A stretch of 64,000 nt of DNA, from assembly GCF_018691265.1 (NCBI RefSeq), contig NW_024881272.1:25099323-25163322 (forward strand), written 5' to 3'. This DNA is from Tyto alba (Eukaryota; Chordata; Aves; Strigiformes; Tytonidae). The notes under the pieces were generated by a model. It was not told where the DNA came from. It did not search any database and saw only the letters and a program-made list of their open reading frames with translations. Positions 36,076 through 49,600 of the stretch are shown piece after piece. How positions within the stretch are numbered: position 1 is the stretch's first letter; the number at the start of each line of letters is the position of its first letter. Position numbers and translations under genes: made by a program.

Positions 36076-38066
36076 CTCTCACAACCTATTAGTACTATTT
36101 CAGGTAATATTTACAAATTGACTACTGAAGATTGAGGTGAACAAATTGATTGTCTTAGTTTTGGTTTGTTGTTTGTTTGTTTTGATGATCAGTGTTCCTG
36201 TTTTATCTTGATAAACTCTGATTTTTTAAATTTTTTTTTTTTGGCTGTTTTTAACACAGTTGATTTAGACTTGCACTGATGTGGCTTTGCTGAAACTGCC
36301 ATGTTTTAGGGTTTTGTCCTTTTTTGTTTTCATGTTTTCTTCCTCATTTGGCATCTTATATGATGGAATCCTTTTTATTTTTTGGTGATGATTCAGTCTT
36401 CCTCTCTTCTGCCTTTCCCCCTATTGCTTCCTGTAGCTGAGTTCTCAATATAAAGGTAATAACACAAAAAACTAAAGAGGTATGTTTATTCCTGCTAACA
36501 AAAGCAAACTAATTTTTTTGTGTGTTTTCCTTGTTCCTGTCCCTATGGAGAACACAGTCTAGAAGGCAGTAATCTGAATTTCCAGGTGCTTTCCAATATC
36601 CCCATTCTTTGTTCATATCAACAGAAATCTTTAACTGTTACTGGATTAAATAATTTTTCTCTAAGCTTTCTGAAGTTTCTTTCACTTCGCTTTCTCTGAC
36701 TATTTTGAAAGTACTGTTGGTCTATTCCTTTCTTGTTTTCAGTGGTCACCTGTTCAATGCCTGGGTTGCATGACTTTCAGGTTCCCATGTGTTCATCTCT
36801 CACAGGTGCTTTACTCTTTTCAAAACATATTTTTTTTTCCCTGTTAAGTAAACCCTTTGCCATCACTAGCTCTTCCTATTTTTTAACAAATGCATGCGTA
36901 TGTGAAATTATAGTTGATACCATGACTGTGATATTTTCTGTCTTCTCTGGGAACTTTCTTCTGCCATGATCCTTGCAGTAAATAGCCATGTAGTAGTGTA
37001 AGCATATAATCTCAAGGAACAGGTATTGTTCTTGCAGGCAAAGACAATCTATTGGTGTGTGGTCTGTCTCTACACCTTCCTAATTTGTTCATCCTGGTTT
37101 TGTTGCATCCTGCTTGGTGCCACGAATTTGGTTTACAAATTTGTAATAGTGTAAAATGTGGAAATGAAGATCCAGGAGGGGCAAATCTGATTTTCTATGT
37201 ATGTCTAAATATACATACGCATTTATGCATGCACACATGTAGCATGCTCACAGTCTGATGTAGCTGTGCAATAGTATTGACAAAAGGCTGAGAAAGTGCT
37301 TCTAATAATGGAATATTTTTTTAATTTCTAGGCTTTCATTTTAGGTAATGAACTTGGACTATTGACATAAGTTACTGCCTTAAGGACAAGCGCTAATGCA
37401 GGTGGTGGAGCTGCTTCTGCTGCATTGGGCAGACATCTGTGGTTTTTTAGTTATTTGTTATGATGTAAAATAAATCTTGATGTTAGCCACAAATGTTATG
37501 AGGCTACCTAGGTTTGTTATTGTTTCCTATACATGTGTATTGTTTGTTGTTGCTGGTATTTTTGTACAGATGAAAAGGAGTAGTACCCAGTGAGCCTCTG
37601 TGAAGATGAGTTTATATTTTGAACATCATCTTGTACTAGAAATTTGTGATTTCTTTTTTTCTTTGCACTGCAATAGCTGCTTCATGTGTGCTTTTACTCT
37701 TCTCACACATGCAAGAAGTTAGAGTTTCTGTCCCCAAAATCTTTATGAGTAAATGCAAGTAAGAAAAGTAATGGAGAGTGTGATACTCCAAATTTCAGAT
37801 ACTTGTCACATAGCTTATATACTGCATTTGTGGTACCTGAGCAGTATACAGATGTGGTTGGACATTACCATCACCACAGTTCTCTGCATCCACATCTTCC
37901 TACAGAGTACTAACCTGCTTTCATTTTCTGCTGAAATTCGGGCCATGTTCAACTAGTTGGACCCTTCTTGTTCTGGTTTCAGTGCAGATGTGAAACACAA
38001 ACTGCATCTCAGTAGTTGAATGTGCTTATCTTGGCTCGTGTTTTCTACTACACAGAATGTTTAGCT

Positions 38067-38116
38067 TGTGTGTGTGTATATTTATATATATATATATATA
38101 TATAATATATATATAT
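38067..38116. repeat. (TG)n/(TA)n microsatellite
   Basis: About six TG units (38067..38077) run into about 38 bases of nearly pure TA (38078..38116). This is a likely length-polymorphic, self-complementary tract in the intron. Confidence 0.9.
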
Positions 38117-41100
38117 AAAAAAACCAATAGATTGATTTCTTAATTCTAAAGATAAATCATACGTTCTCTTCTGGGAGGGGTGGATGTTATGGAAATAGTG
38201 CATGGAGGATATAATCTCAGAATATTTGTTGGACTTGTTTTTGAGATTATTTATTTTCCTCAAAAGACTGCACTTTTTTGTTTTGTTTTGTGGGGAAAGG
38301 GAATCAGGGAATCAGTGGTTACAGAAACTCTAAACTTCAATATATTTTACAAGAGAAGGCTTATTGGATTATTTAGTTTTCTGCACAGTTTAAACATTCT
38401 CTGAGACATCTCTGGACATAATTTAGAGATCCTGAAAATTGACATGCTCTTCAGTTTTGTTTCCATAAGAGTGTCTTACATAATAACTGAAAACATTTTT
38501 TGCTAGCTACAGAGCTGGTTACAAGATCTAATAAAGCATGCAGTTAGTAATGATGTTGCTTTTAAAAATATTTTTATAAAAAGTTAAAAGTAGAAATTGT
38601 GTTCTATAAAGGAAAAGAAGCTGTTTATGGTGAGGGGAGACACTGAATGGGACTCAAAATTAGATTTTTTTTTTTTTTTAATTATTATTATTCTGCTTTT
38701 TTTAAACTTTTGAAGTATGTATTAACTGAAAGGTTGATAGGTAAATTTCAAATTAACCTTAAATTAAAGGTTACTTTTAAACTTAGCATGAAAATGCATG
38801 CTTACACACACACGTGAAAATCTTCAGATATTATGAGCCTATTGGATTTGAGTTTTTGGAACTGCCTGCTACAAGGTATCAGCTATGGGAAATACCGGCA
38901 CCTACTCCCAGGAGAAATCTAGCTTTGCTTTTACAGCCTTTAGAAGAAATTTGACTTTGAGTGGCTTTTTAAAATTGTATAGGTTACTCTCATCTTTACA
39001 CCTTGGATTCTTGTGGTGTGTTTTTCTTGACTTAGATGTCTTCTAGTGCTGTGCTGAGCTGTGCAAACCAGCTGATAACTTTCAGTTACTCTGTATCCCC
39101 CTTTAAACTCCCTCCACTCCTCCAGATCCTCACTTCAGTGTTCCTCGAATAAAACTTGGTCTGGCCAGGGGTGTTGTTTGGCCTGGACCATGTAATTTTC
39201 TTTGTGTTTGAGGCTCGATGGGAGACAGTGGGAGGTATACTGAAATGAAGGAAAACGTTCAGGTTTTGAAGGTTTTTCTCCTGTACTAGAGATTTATATC
39301 CTTTTGAAATACCTGTGATGTGTTTAAGAGAAACAAAGTGAAAAAACCCTCACAATTTGAGATAAAAAAAAAATTTGAGCAGCTTTCCTCATAATCTTTG
39401 AGGGGATTGTTATAAATAGCATTATTCTAAAATCTTTCACTAATAAACAGTATAAATTGGATAGCAGTTCTCTTAATCCAGCTCAGCACTAGTGTATATG
39501 CTGGCTTCTTGTAATTACCAGTAGTGTTCTCATGGATACATGGAATGGGGGCTTTGCTCTGTTCTTAAGACAACAGAAGAATGACAGTGTTATGTTTATA
39601 TCAAAGCAAAGCTGACAGTCCTGATTTAAAAGCTCAAGCTTAATTGTTCTTTAGAAAAAAAGACAATTTTATTGAAATTATGTTTAGAAAAATGTGGATA
39701 TTTCTTTGAGTTGTGAAAGTCACCTCTGGGAGATAACATTAGAAACTTGTGTATAAAGTTTCACATTTGAAGCCTGGAATAACTTAGGGTGGTTTTCTGT
39801 AGTTACTTGTTATTATAGTTACTTGAAGAATTCAAAACTCCAAGAGAAAAAAACAGATTTCCCACGGAACATAGTCACATTTTCTTTCTAATTTAGATTC
39901 TTTGCATTAACAAGACTTATTTATACTGCTTACAGATTTACCAGGAACATAACCGAATCCACAGATCAGATGTCTGCTAAAGGCCTTCCCACAGTGATGA
40001 TGTAGGCAGTCCTCAGTTATATTGACATCTGAAGAGGAGGTGGTAATATGAGAAGATAAATAAAAATGATTTATGCAGATACTGAAATTGTAGAATTATC
40101 TTAGGATACAAGAAATTGCAAACTACTTTTCTTTGAAGAATACTAGTTTGAAATAAGAGACGTTTTCAGACTAACTTCCAAAAGAAACAAGATTGTATGC
40201 TTAGGCTTCCTATTCTCCCATTAAATTTTCAACATCTGAAATTAATTAAAATTTGGGTTGGAGATGTTCAGAAGATAGTCTAAATTCTTTAGCTTCTGTG
40301 AAAGCTAGCAGCTGACAAAGGCAGAGGGATCCACATCGGTGTTGGCACAGTGGTGATGGGCGAATGAACTTGCTGTTACGTGTAGGCTGGCGGCTCAATA
40401 GCTGTGGGTGTCCTGACTAGCCGGACACTGCGTGTTGGCTTTTGCTCAGGTGGAGTGTCTGAAGGGACTAGACTGAGGAGGAGGATTGGGAAACACTGAC
40501 TGCAGACGAACAGTTACTAGAATTCATTAATGACATCAGTCATAAGCAACTTGTTTTGACTAAACTCAGTCTGTGGAAACAAATAGTGAAATTCTGTTAT
40601 GCGAGTCTGTTACAATCTTGTGCTTGGGTGACATATGTTATAACATAGGAAAATGGATTGTTATGATATGTATAAGTGTACTACATCTCATTGTAGGACT
40701 GAGGTTTCATCCTCAGAATTATGGGGCATCACTGATTTTGGTGGATATCTGTCTGGCATGTGAGCTTTCACACTGGTTTGATTTTTTCAGGATTGGTGCT
40801 TTGCAAGTGGTCCACTTTGCAATGAAGTAGGAAATGGAACTGAGTTTGGGAAGCATATGCTTCTGGCATTCACTTTGAAGACATTAGAAAATATACCGAG
40901 GGAAAAATATGAAACCTTGTCAGAATAAAAAGTCCCTGAAATGTGGACAAGGATAAAAGGTTAAATGGTTTGCTCAGGCAGAAGAGATAGCATTTAGCTG
41001 CTGTCTTCAGGGTATTGTTAAATTGGTCTGATAATTTGCTACAGTTATGCTTAAATAAGTGCTTTCAGTTTGTCAGTAAGGACTTTGTGAATGCTTGTAT

Positions 41101-43668
41101 AGCTGAACTAAACTTTTTATTTCCAGCCTGTGAGAAAAGATAGAAATGCCACTAATTAATTCTACTACTTCAGGAAGAAAGGTTTTGTTAGCTGATGACT
41201 GCATGAAAGGGTGGTTGTATATGTGTGCATCTGAGTCTAAGTAGATGTTGGACAAAGGAGTTCTTCCCAGAGATAAACAGTAATATCTTTTTCATACATT
41301 TCATTGGATTGGATGTGCCTGCCTGATAGACTTGCTTGTTGCCAGGAGGGGATGATGAACAGTTGCTGCTGCTGCTGATAGTTGCAGCGGTTGCTGTGTA
41401 AAGAGTGGCTTTTGTTTCTTTTCCTTGCCATTAGACACTTGGGGTGCTTCACTTGTGTTATTATCACTTCATTTTGTACCTTCTTAATGCTAGAAATCCC
41501 AACTCTTAAAAGAAAAGCCAGTTTTCCAACCTAGCAACATAACATGCTGCTACCATGATGCAAGACCAGTGTTTAATCTGCTTATCTTTAATAGTCTTCC
41601 CTGCTTACACAGACCCACTTACCTCTTTAATGAGAAGAAATGTCCTGCAGTGAGGCAGCATGTATTTTCCTTCTAGCCTTATGTCATCAGTGTAGAAGTT
41701 GAAATTGGTTAGAGCACTTTTTTATTTTCCTGTCAGTTCTGCTGATTATGGTTGCCTCTTCAGTTTCTCTAGTACATTGAAAGATAGTGTTTTTTGTAAA
41801 AGGAAACCTAATTAAAACATACCAAGTGAAAAACCTTAATTTTGAGAAGCTATCAGTATTGATTTGGGGAAAGTAGTCCTCTCATTTCCAAGGGATAAAT
41901 ATGAAGTATCTTTGCATTCTGAATATTTGTAAATTATGGCTACTAGTCGAATAAATGACAAAAGCATACTATAAGTTGCAGTATTTTAATAACACCTAGA
42001 AAGGACTCTAAAATGTCAAGAGACATTTAAAGTCAGTTGTGAATATGTAGCAGAAATTCCTATATGATTTAGCAGTTGTTCCTCTGTTACTTTGTATTAA
42101 ATTCCTTTACCTAAGCCATTAGTATATATGGGACTTCTAGAAGGTACAGGGTTTTACCATTTCTGGGGTCAACACAGGATAGGTTTTTCAAGGTTGACTG
42201 CTCTTGAAAAATATGGAGTAATTTGTAGATGTCTGTGTAAAATGTCTGTGTTTTTGTTTATTCTCTGAAGTAGATGTTATTAAATCTTCAGATGGGGTTT
42301 TTTAAGAGTTGCATACCCTGGACTTTTTTGATAGGTGTACTCGGCACAACAGTGTGATGCAGGTATCTGAATCACTTTATCCAGTAGCGATGTGAACAGT
42401 GAAGTCGTCTTGCCCACCAGAGCATTGTGCAAGTGCAACTGTTTTTCTCTTAGCATCCAAGACAGTTCAGGTATTCTCCACTGTTTGTGTTCAACTGTGT
42501 GGGCATATTCTGAATTTTCAAATCTGCTAATATACTTTAGCAGCCTTTTTCCTTAACAAACTGTTTAAAGTTTACATACTTTTTCAGGAATTGAAGAAAT
42601 GGGGTTGGCTTTGGTAGAGATACTAAAATTTTACTATCTGAATGTTCATGTTTCTACTTGTTAAAGGTTTTTCTTAATTATCATGCCAGTTAAGTAGTGT
42701 AACTTCTGGGCTGGGTATCAAGTGGCACATTTGAAATAAATTACTAAATAAAATAAAAGCCACCTAAAAATACAGGAAATTCAAGTGGCATGGAAATGAT
42801 TTATTAAACTAGGTATAATGTAGCCAGGTATGCTTTAGAAATATGCATTTTCACTTTACTCATTTCTTGTGAAAACATTGTATTTATACTGTAAATAATG
42901 CAGTGCAGAGTTCCTTAAACTTGACTTATGAGCTTTGAAATCATTATCTCTATTTGAAAAATATATTACAAATAATATTTTGTAGTTTTGTGATTCAGAG
43001 CTGAAAAGGAAGACTGGTAGGTTATGCATCTATTAATTTGAATTTGCTAGTCCTATTTATTCCATACTAGAAAACAAATTCCATCTGAATGCAATTATTT
43101 TATACTATAGCATAAATAGATAATACATGTATTTTACATAAATGCTCCTATATGATTAAACTTTAAGTTTCTCTTTTTGCTTTAAGGATCAAGAATGACA
43201 TCCAGTAAAAAGTATTAAGTTGTTTCAGATTTTGATTTTCTTTATTCTAACATTCAACCTCACTGTCCTTAACTATTCTTCCATATCAATTTTATTGATA
43301 TGCCTGAAGATAATAAGGTCCATTTTTCCATACATTCTGACATGTCTGCTGCAGGCATTTGTGTGAAGTGTTCTACTGCAGGCTTTTCATAATACAGTGA
43401 ATAAAGCATTTAATTCTTCTGCTTTCTATGCAGGATATCCTGACATAGTCCTTACTGTCCTTTTAATGAATTTCTTCTTTCTTAAATCAACTATTGCATT
43501 TATGGGTTTGTATTTTTTCTCTTTGGAGATGAGATATATATTTTTAAAATCAGGGCTTTGAAGTTAGCAGCACTTTGTGTATGAATACAAACAAGTAATT
43601 CTCTGGATGGAAAGTAGTTCAACTTTGTTTTTGCCAGTCTTTGGTCAAATCTATAAATGACTCATTTT

Positions 43669-43692
43669 GCTAATGGCAATGCTAATGGCAAT
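43669..43692. repeat. 12-bp perfect tandem duplication
   Basis: GCTAATGGCAAT occurs twice in succession, followed by GCT as a partial third copy. It is a simple replication-slippage product. Confidence 0.9.
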
Positions 43693-46600
43693 GCTCCTTT
43701 TAAATCAGAATGTTTTAGCATAACAGATGCTTTTGTAGCTGAAGGTTTCTCTTTCCAAAATGCTCTTGGATATTAGTGTGATAAAATCATGTTTGGAATG
43801 AGGATGAATATAATTATTGCCTTTTGTATGGCATAGCTTAAACAACTGTAACCTGATATAATTACTTTTAAATTACTTTCATCAAAATGTGAAAATATTA
43901 ATTGACTTTGACATTTATCACTTGTTTTATATCAGCACAGGCTAATAAATGTCACTTGTATTGGCAGCCAAAAAAATGAAATGATATCAGATGTCGTTGG
44001 GGTAGGTTAGTGTAGTCTGTGAATAAGGTCCTTTCTGCTCCATTTGTTCTGTGAGCTGTGGCTTGTACATGCTGGTAATGACTCCAGGCTACCTTGGTTT
44101 GAGATGGAACAAGCCAAACCCATGGTCGTCTCCTTCCCAGCAATGTGTGGCTCCCAGACTATTATAAAGTCTTTCTAGTTATTATGCTTTTTGTCTTGAG
44201 GTATATGCAGCGATCACCTTCTCTGTAAAATGTGTGGTTTAGCTTTATTTTTCATAATTGTAGTGCACAATTTGGCCAAGGTGGAAGAATGTGTACGGAC
44301 TAGAAAAGAGATCCCCCTGTGGGGGCTAATTAATGGGTGTCTTCTGGGAAGGGATTAAGATCTTAAAGAACTTAAACAATGAGGATAAATTTAAAGACCA
44401 GAGGAATGAATTGTGGTGAGATAAGGGCAAGAAAAAGACCGGAGGTGACTTAAACAGGGACATGAGTGATTTTACATTTCAAATGGATATGAGGATTACA
44501 AAGGCTGTAGGCTTGACAGTTTATTCTCTCTAATGGTTTTCAGTCATTTACTGTTTGTTTTTCTAGCTTTTATCTTGTCTTCCTTCCTTAAATGTGAATG
44601 TCATGCAGCTTCCCATTCATAGCTCATTGACTGTTTTGGCAGGCCCTACCTTAAAACTATGTGGGCCAAATTTAAACCTGGCAGTTCTGTTGCACTTTGT
44701 GTCTCAAAACATTTATTTATGAAATAACACACAAAACTTGTTGTATTGAAATGGGCAAATATTAAATTTTTTTAACAACTGTGTGATTTGGGATAGTTTT
44801 GCTGTGTGCTGGTGGCTGCCTGCTTGTAAATTTGGATAGTTTGACAGTGCCGAACAGAGATTTTTCTTCCAAAGTGGCTACCATGAAGAAAGCCCCCCAG
44901 GGACTTGAGACTACTGGACTTTCAAAAAGCGATGTTGTGCTTGATTAAGTTTAGACAGATGATAGAGTGATGTAGTAAAATAATTTTTGTTAAGGCATAA
45001 TATAACATAGAATGCAATGTAGTACCGTTGGGACTGATAAAAATGAAATACTAAAGAAAAACCATGCCCTTACATATGGCTTTCAGCAACAGATGCAATA
45101 GATGTAATTTAGTTGTGTGGTGCTGGAAACATAATATTGATTTACCATGAATCATGAGAAATAGCTTGTACCTTGCCTGGTTGTATGGATTGCAGCAATC
45201 CTGGCGAAACGAGTTACCTAAAAATGGTTCTGTAAGCGAATTCCTTCATTTTGATAGCTATGGGGAGACAACTGTAACCATGTAAAAAGTCCAGTTACAT
45301 GTCTAAATGGGGAGCTGAGTGGTACTTCATGTGCTATTGTTGGAAACTGCCAATTTTCCATATACTTACACTTTTTAAAAAGAGCAATTACTTGAAAGCT
45401 AGCCCTCTCACAACTTACATAAAATTGAAGACAGTGGAATGAGAGGGCTTGGGGGTAGAACTTGCCTTGTATTACTTGCACAAATAACTTCAACTTTTTG
45501 TGTAGCATTTGTGTACCACAAGATAACCATACTTCTTCTGTTTAAAAAAAATCAAACAAAATAGCAATTGAAGTGAAGTTGTAGTGACTTCAGAGAAGGT
45601 TAGTCCAGTTACTGCGTGGCATGTAACTTGTTTCTCATTTTGACTTCTGAGAGGCAATAGTTCTTTTAGTCTTTACTAAGTGAATTACTGGATGAAGTGA
45701 TTTCCATTCCTTGCTTGTGTTTGTTGGCAGACAATATAATGCTAACAAACAGTTTTACTAATGTCACCTTCCAACCAGAAACAACTTGTGTTTTCTTTAA
45801 GGAGTTGGTGTATGGCTTTCATTCATTTATTCCTTAATCCTCAGGTGACCTAGTTTCTTCCTGAAGTAAAATGAATTTAAATACTCTTAATATAGACACT
45901 GATATTTTAAATAAAGCAGTCTAGTATTGGTGTCTTGGGTTCTTGAAAACTCTGATTTCTTGGGTCTCTTTATGCTCTGGTCACTAGTATCAGGTGAAAG
46001 TATTTCAAGAAACAACTACTTATTTTATTTGTGAATTTACAGAAATTCCCCATTGTAGGCACGTTAAAGCCTTCTCACAAGAGGGCTTTCCCTCCCTTTG
46101 TTATTCCTCATTTATCCTTATGCCACAGCATGCAGATCCTAGTTGTTCTGCTGGTAAAGTCAAACAGCATCGCAGAACTGTGCATGTTGTATAATGGGAC
46201 TTGAAAGGAGGCTTCATATTTTTTCTTCTGTTTTCTGAAAACTTTGGAGTTTAACAGCAATCTTTGCAATATTCTCTACTTTTCTTTAAGGAAATGAGCT
46301 TGATTAGACCTAAATTAATGGCAGCAGGGTGCATTGTGCAAATGAAACCTGACCACTTGAGAGAAGTGATGTTTTAAATGGAATGGTTGCATGTTTTTTT
46401 TTTTTGTTTTGTTTGTTTTTTTTTTTTTTTTTTCCCCAGCGAGCCAACTTAATTTCTCCCCAAGTATTCCTGGTGAAGAATTAGTGCTTCTAAACTCCTA
46501 GGAGGCAGATTTGAGAAAGCATTAAAATAATTCCTTTGGTATTTCAAGAGCCCCCCTGCTCTCCTAAAATAAAAAAAAATATAGTAAGATGTTTGGCTGT

Positions 46601-49600
46601 AAAAATAAAAACAGGCTACCTTTGTACATGGGCTGGGCTTTTGGGTCTTTGCTGAGTGTTTTTATGGAATAAATTGATTTGGCTCTTGTTTATTTATAAA
46701 TTTACAGTCGTCTTGTGTGGAACGTGTTGCTGGGAAGGGGAGGGATGGGTGACCCAAATTATACGTGAAAGCTGAAAGCGCTCAAACAGTCTGAGATGCT
46801 GAGTCCATTCTAGTAGAACTCTCAAAAAATACAAAATTTCTATTTAATATTTGCATAATGAGCAGGTTTAGGGACTGTATTATGCTAGACAAATACAGGG
46901 CGGGGAAAAACCATCTATAACTTTGGAAATGAATGGGGATTCTTTCATAAATGTGAGCGATGTCCCACCTCATCTGCCACTTTTAGCCTTGAATGTGTGT
47001 CAGTTTTCAAAAAGCAAAAACAGAATAAAATCCTTTTAGTGTAACAGATAGTGATTGATAGTTGGTGTTATGGCTACTAATTGGTTTTAAGGACGATATT
47101 TTGGATCAGTTTGATCAATTCTATAGGCTTTTACTTAACGTGCTTGTCAGTTTTCTTGTTTCTTCTCTTTCTTACAGTCTTTCAACCACACAAACAGATA
47201 TATTTGGACAAGATATCTTTTTCATCTGTTTGAAATAACATTCACTTTACTGTTAAATAACTGTTCCTCTTTTTTTCCTGTCTGAATCTTCCATTTGTTA
47301 TTTCTGTTTTTGCTAATTTGCATAGTCCTAAAATGCTTCATAGCAGCCAGAAAACCACACTGGAAACAGAAAATGAAAAATTATGCAGACAAAGTGTAAA
47401 AATACCTGTAAACATATTTTCAAGTTGTAGCAGAAGACTGTGTTTAATTCCTTGAATGCAGTAAAGATTTTTCCAAATGGAGGGCATCTTAAAGACTTCT
47501 ACTTGCAAAATGTAGATAAGGGAGTGAAAGTAACTCTAAAGATCAAAACATACAGCTGAGAGCGCAATAAGGTAGAGATAAACATTCATAGCATTTGAAC
47601 ATGATATTAGTTTTTAAAGGTTAAAATTTTAAATCAAATTCAGAGGATATCTGTGTTAATTAAAAATGAGGTAATATGAGAATAATGAATGTTGAAATGT
47701 TAAACCAAGGACAACTAGGAACAAAAAGATGTGTGCCCCGCCCCTATATCTCCCCCTTCCCCCCATCGTTATCTTACTTTGTGCTGGAATTTTAAAAATT
47801 GCTTTCTCTTTTTGCTAGCAGAAGGTAAACCAAACTTAAGCAAAACATTAGCAAAAGATTTTGACCTAGATTTTGGCATATGTGACTAAACTGGAGTATA
47901 GCGAACAAGACTTTGCTATTCTAATGTATATAAAGCATTAAAAAATAGGTATATGCTTGAACCTATGTTTCAGTACTGTCGGAGCAATGTGAGATCTCTG
48001 TTAAGTGACAGAAAATTAAGGAGACAGGAGGATGAATACTGAAAGCCATGAGACAGGCTGTAGAAACTGCAAGAACCCAGAAGGATGTTGAAAAAAGAGT
48101 CTTGCAGTGTTTTCATATCTGCATCTTTATACACGATATATTCTTTTTACACTGAAGTGAGTTCTTGGGTTAATGGTAGGTAAACTGAGCAGTTTGAAAT
48201 CCCACATGAAAATAGATATCTGTCAGAACCTGCTAATCGGTGTTTGTCTTCATAAATAGAGCAGAAATCAAAGCCAGTGAAACCAAAATGAAAACCTAAC
48301 AAATTTGAAGCCAGTTAACTTTAGATTTAACTGTAGTAAGATACTTAGGGGTTATTCACCATACCACTGTGAAAAAGGCAGATAGGTTATCGAATTCTTG
48401 TGTTTGGAAAAAATGACTTTAGAAATAATACACTCAACTGCTAAGACCAGGCAGCCTAAACAAAATGTTTTTATAATTGTATTATCAAGTAGCTGTCAAG
48501 TGCTTAGGGAAAAGCACAGAAATAAAAAGAATAAGAAAATCATAGATGGAAACAAAAACCCCCACTACATCGAAATAATTTAGTAAGTTTATATGCGAGA
48601 AATACTGAAGGGATAGCTTTGGAAATATGTTCCTTGTCTTTTAATTGCACTGCCAGAGAAGATGATCTAGTTTTGTTTCCTATATTAAAATCCATGTTTA
48701 GGTCTTGTAAATGCTCCCATACACCATTTATTTGTATTATCTTTTACTAAACTTCCAAGATAAATTGTAAACTGAAAGAGTTGCTTTCAAATGCATATTA
48801 TGGATGAAAGGTTGCAGTAAATGTTGAATCTGATCATATGGCTATACTGTCTTTTGAACATTTCTGCAAGCGAATCTTAATTTGCTGCTTTAATATGTTT
48901 GAAGTCCAAATTAATCTTACACCTAGATTAGCATTACGGGGATGTGATAATGGATTAAGTACTGATCTTTTTTGCCCCCTGTTTCATCAACTGCTTTCTT
49001 CTTCAGGAGTGGTAATTGCTTTGGAATGGAAATTTTCAAATAGTATTTCAGTTGATAAAGATTTGTGTAATAATCATGCAGATATTCTTTTGCATTAAAA
49101 AGGATTTTTCTACTATTTATTTTGACACATGTTAAATAGCGTAAGAGGTATCAGAATGTGAATCATAATTCCTTAAAGAACTTGTGTAATAGCTATATGA
49201 GTAGTCTTGTGGAAATAGAAAATCATAACATGGAGATCGGCTCACGAAAATTTTACACTAAAAATACGAGTATCAAGTAAGAAATTGAACGCTTATCATA
49301 CAATACACCTAATGCCCCAGGATTGACTATATACAAAGTAGAACTATCAAAAGGGGACAGTGTACAGTATTAGTTCAACAAGAAAAACATGAACATTAGT
49401 ACTAACATTAGAAGAAAAGTGCTAACATTACTAATGTGAATAAGGTCTCCTATTTTTGATCCAGGTAAAAATTCATCTATACTGTTTTGGTCTGGACGAT
49501 TAAAGACATAGCTGCAAATTTGATGGAATTCCAACCTCAGAACAAATAGAAACAGAAGTCAGCTTTCAACACCAGATGAACTCACCAGAGCAGGCGAGCA

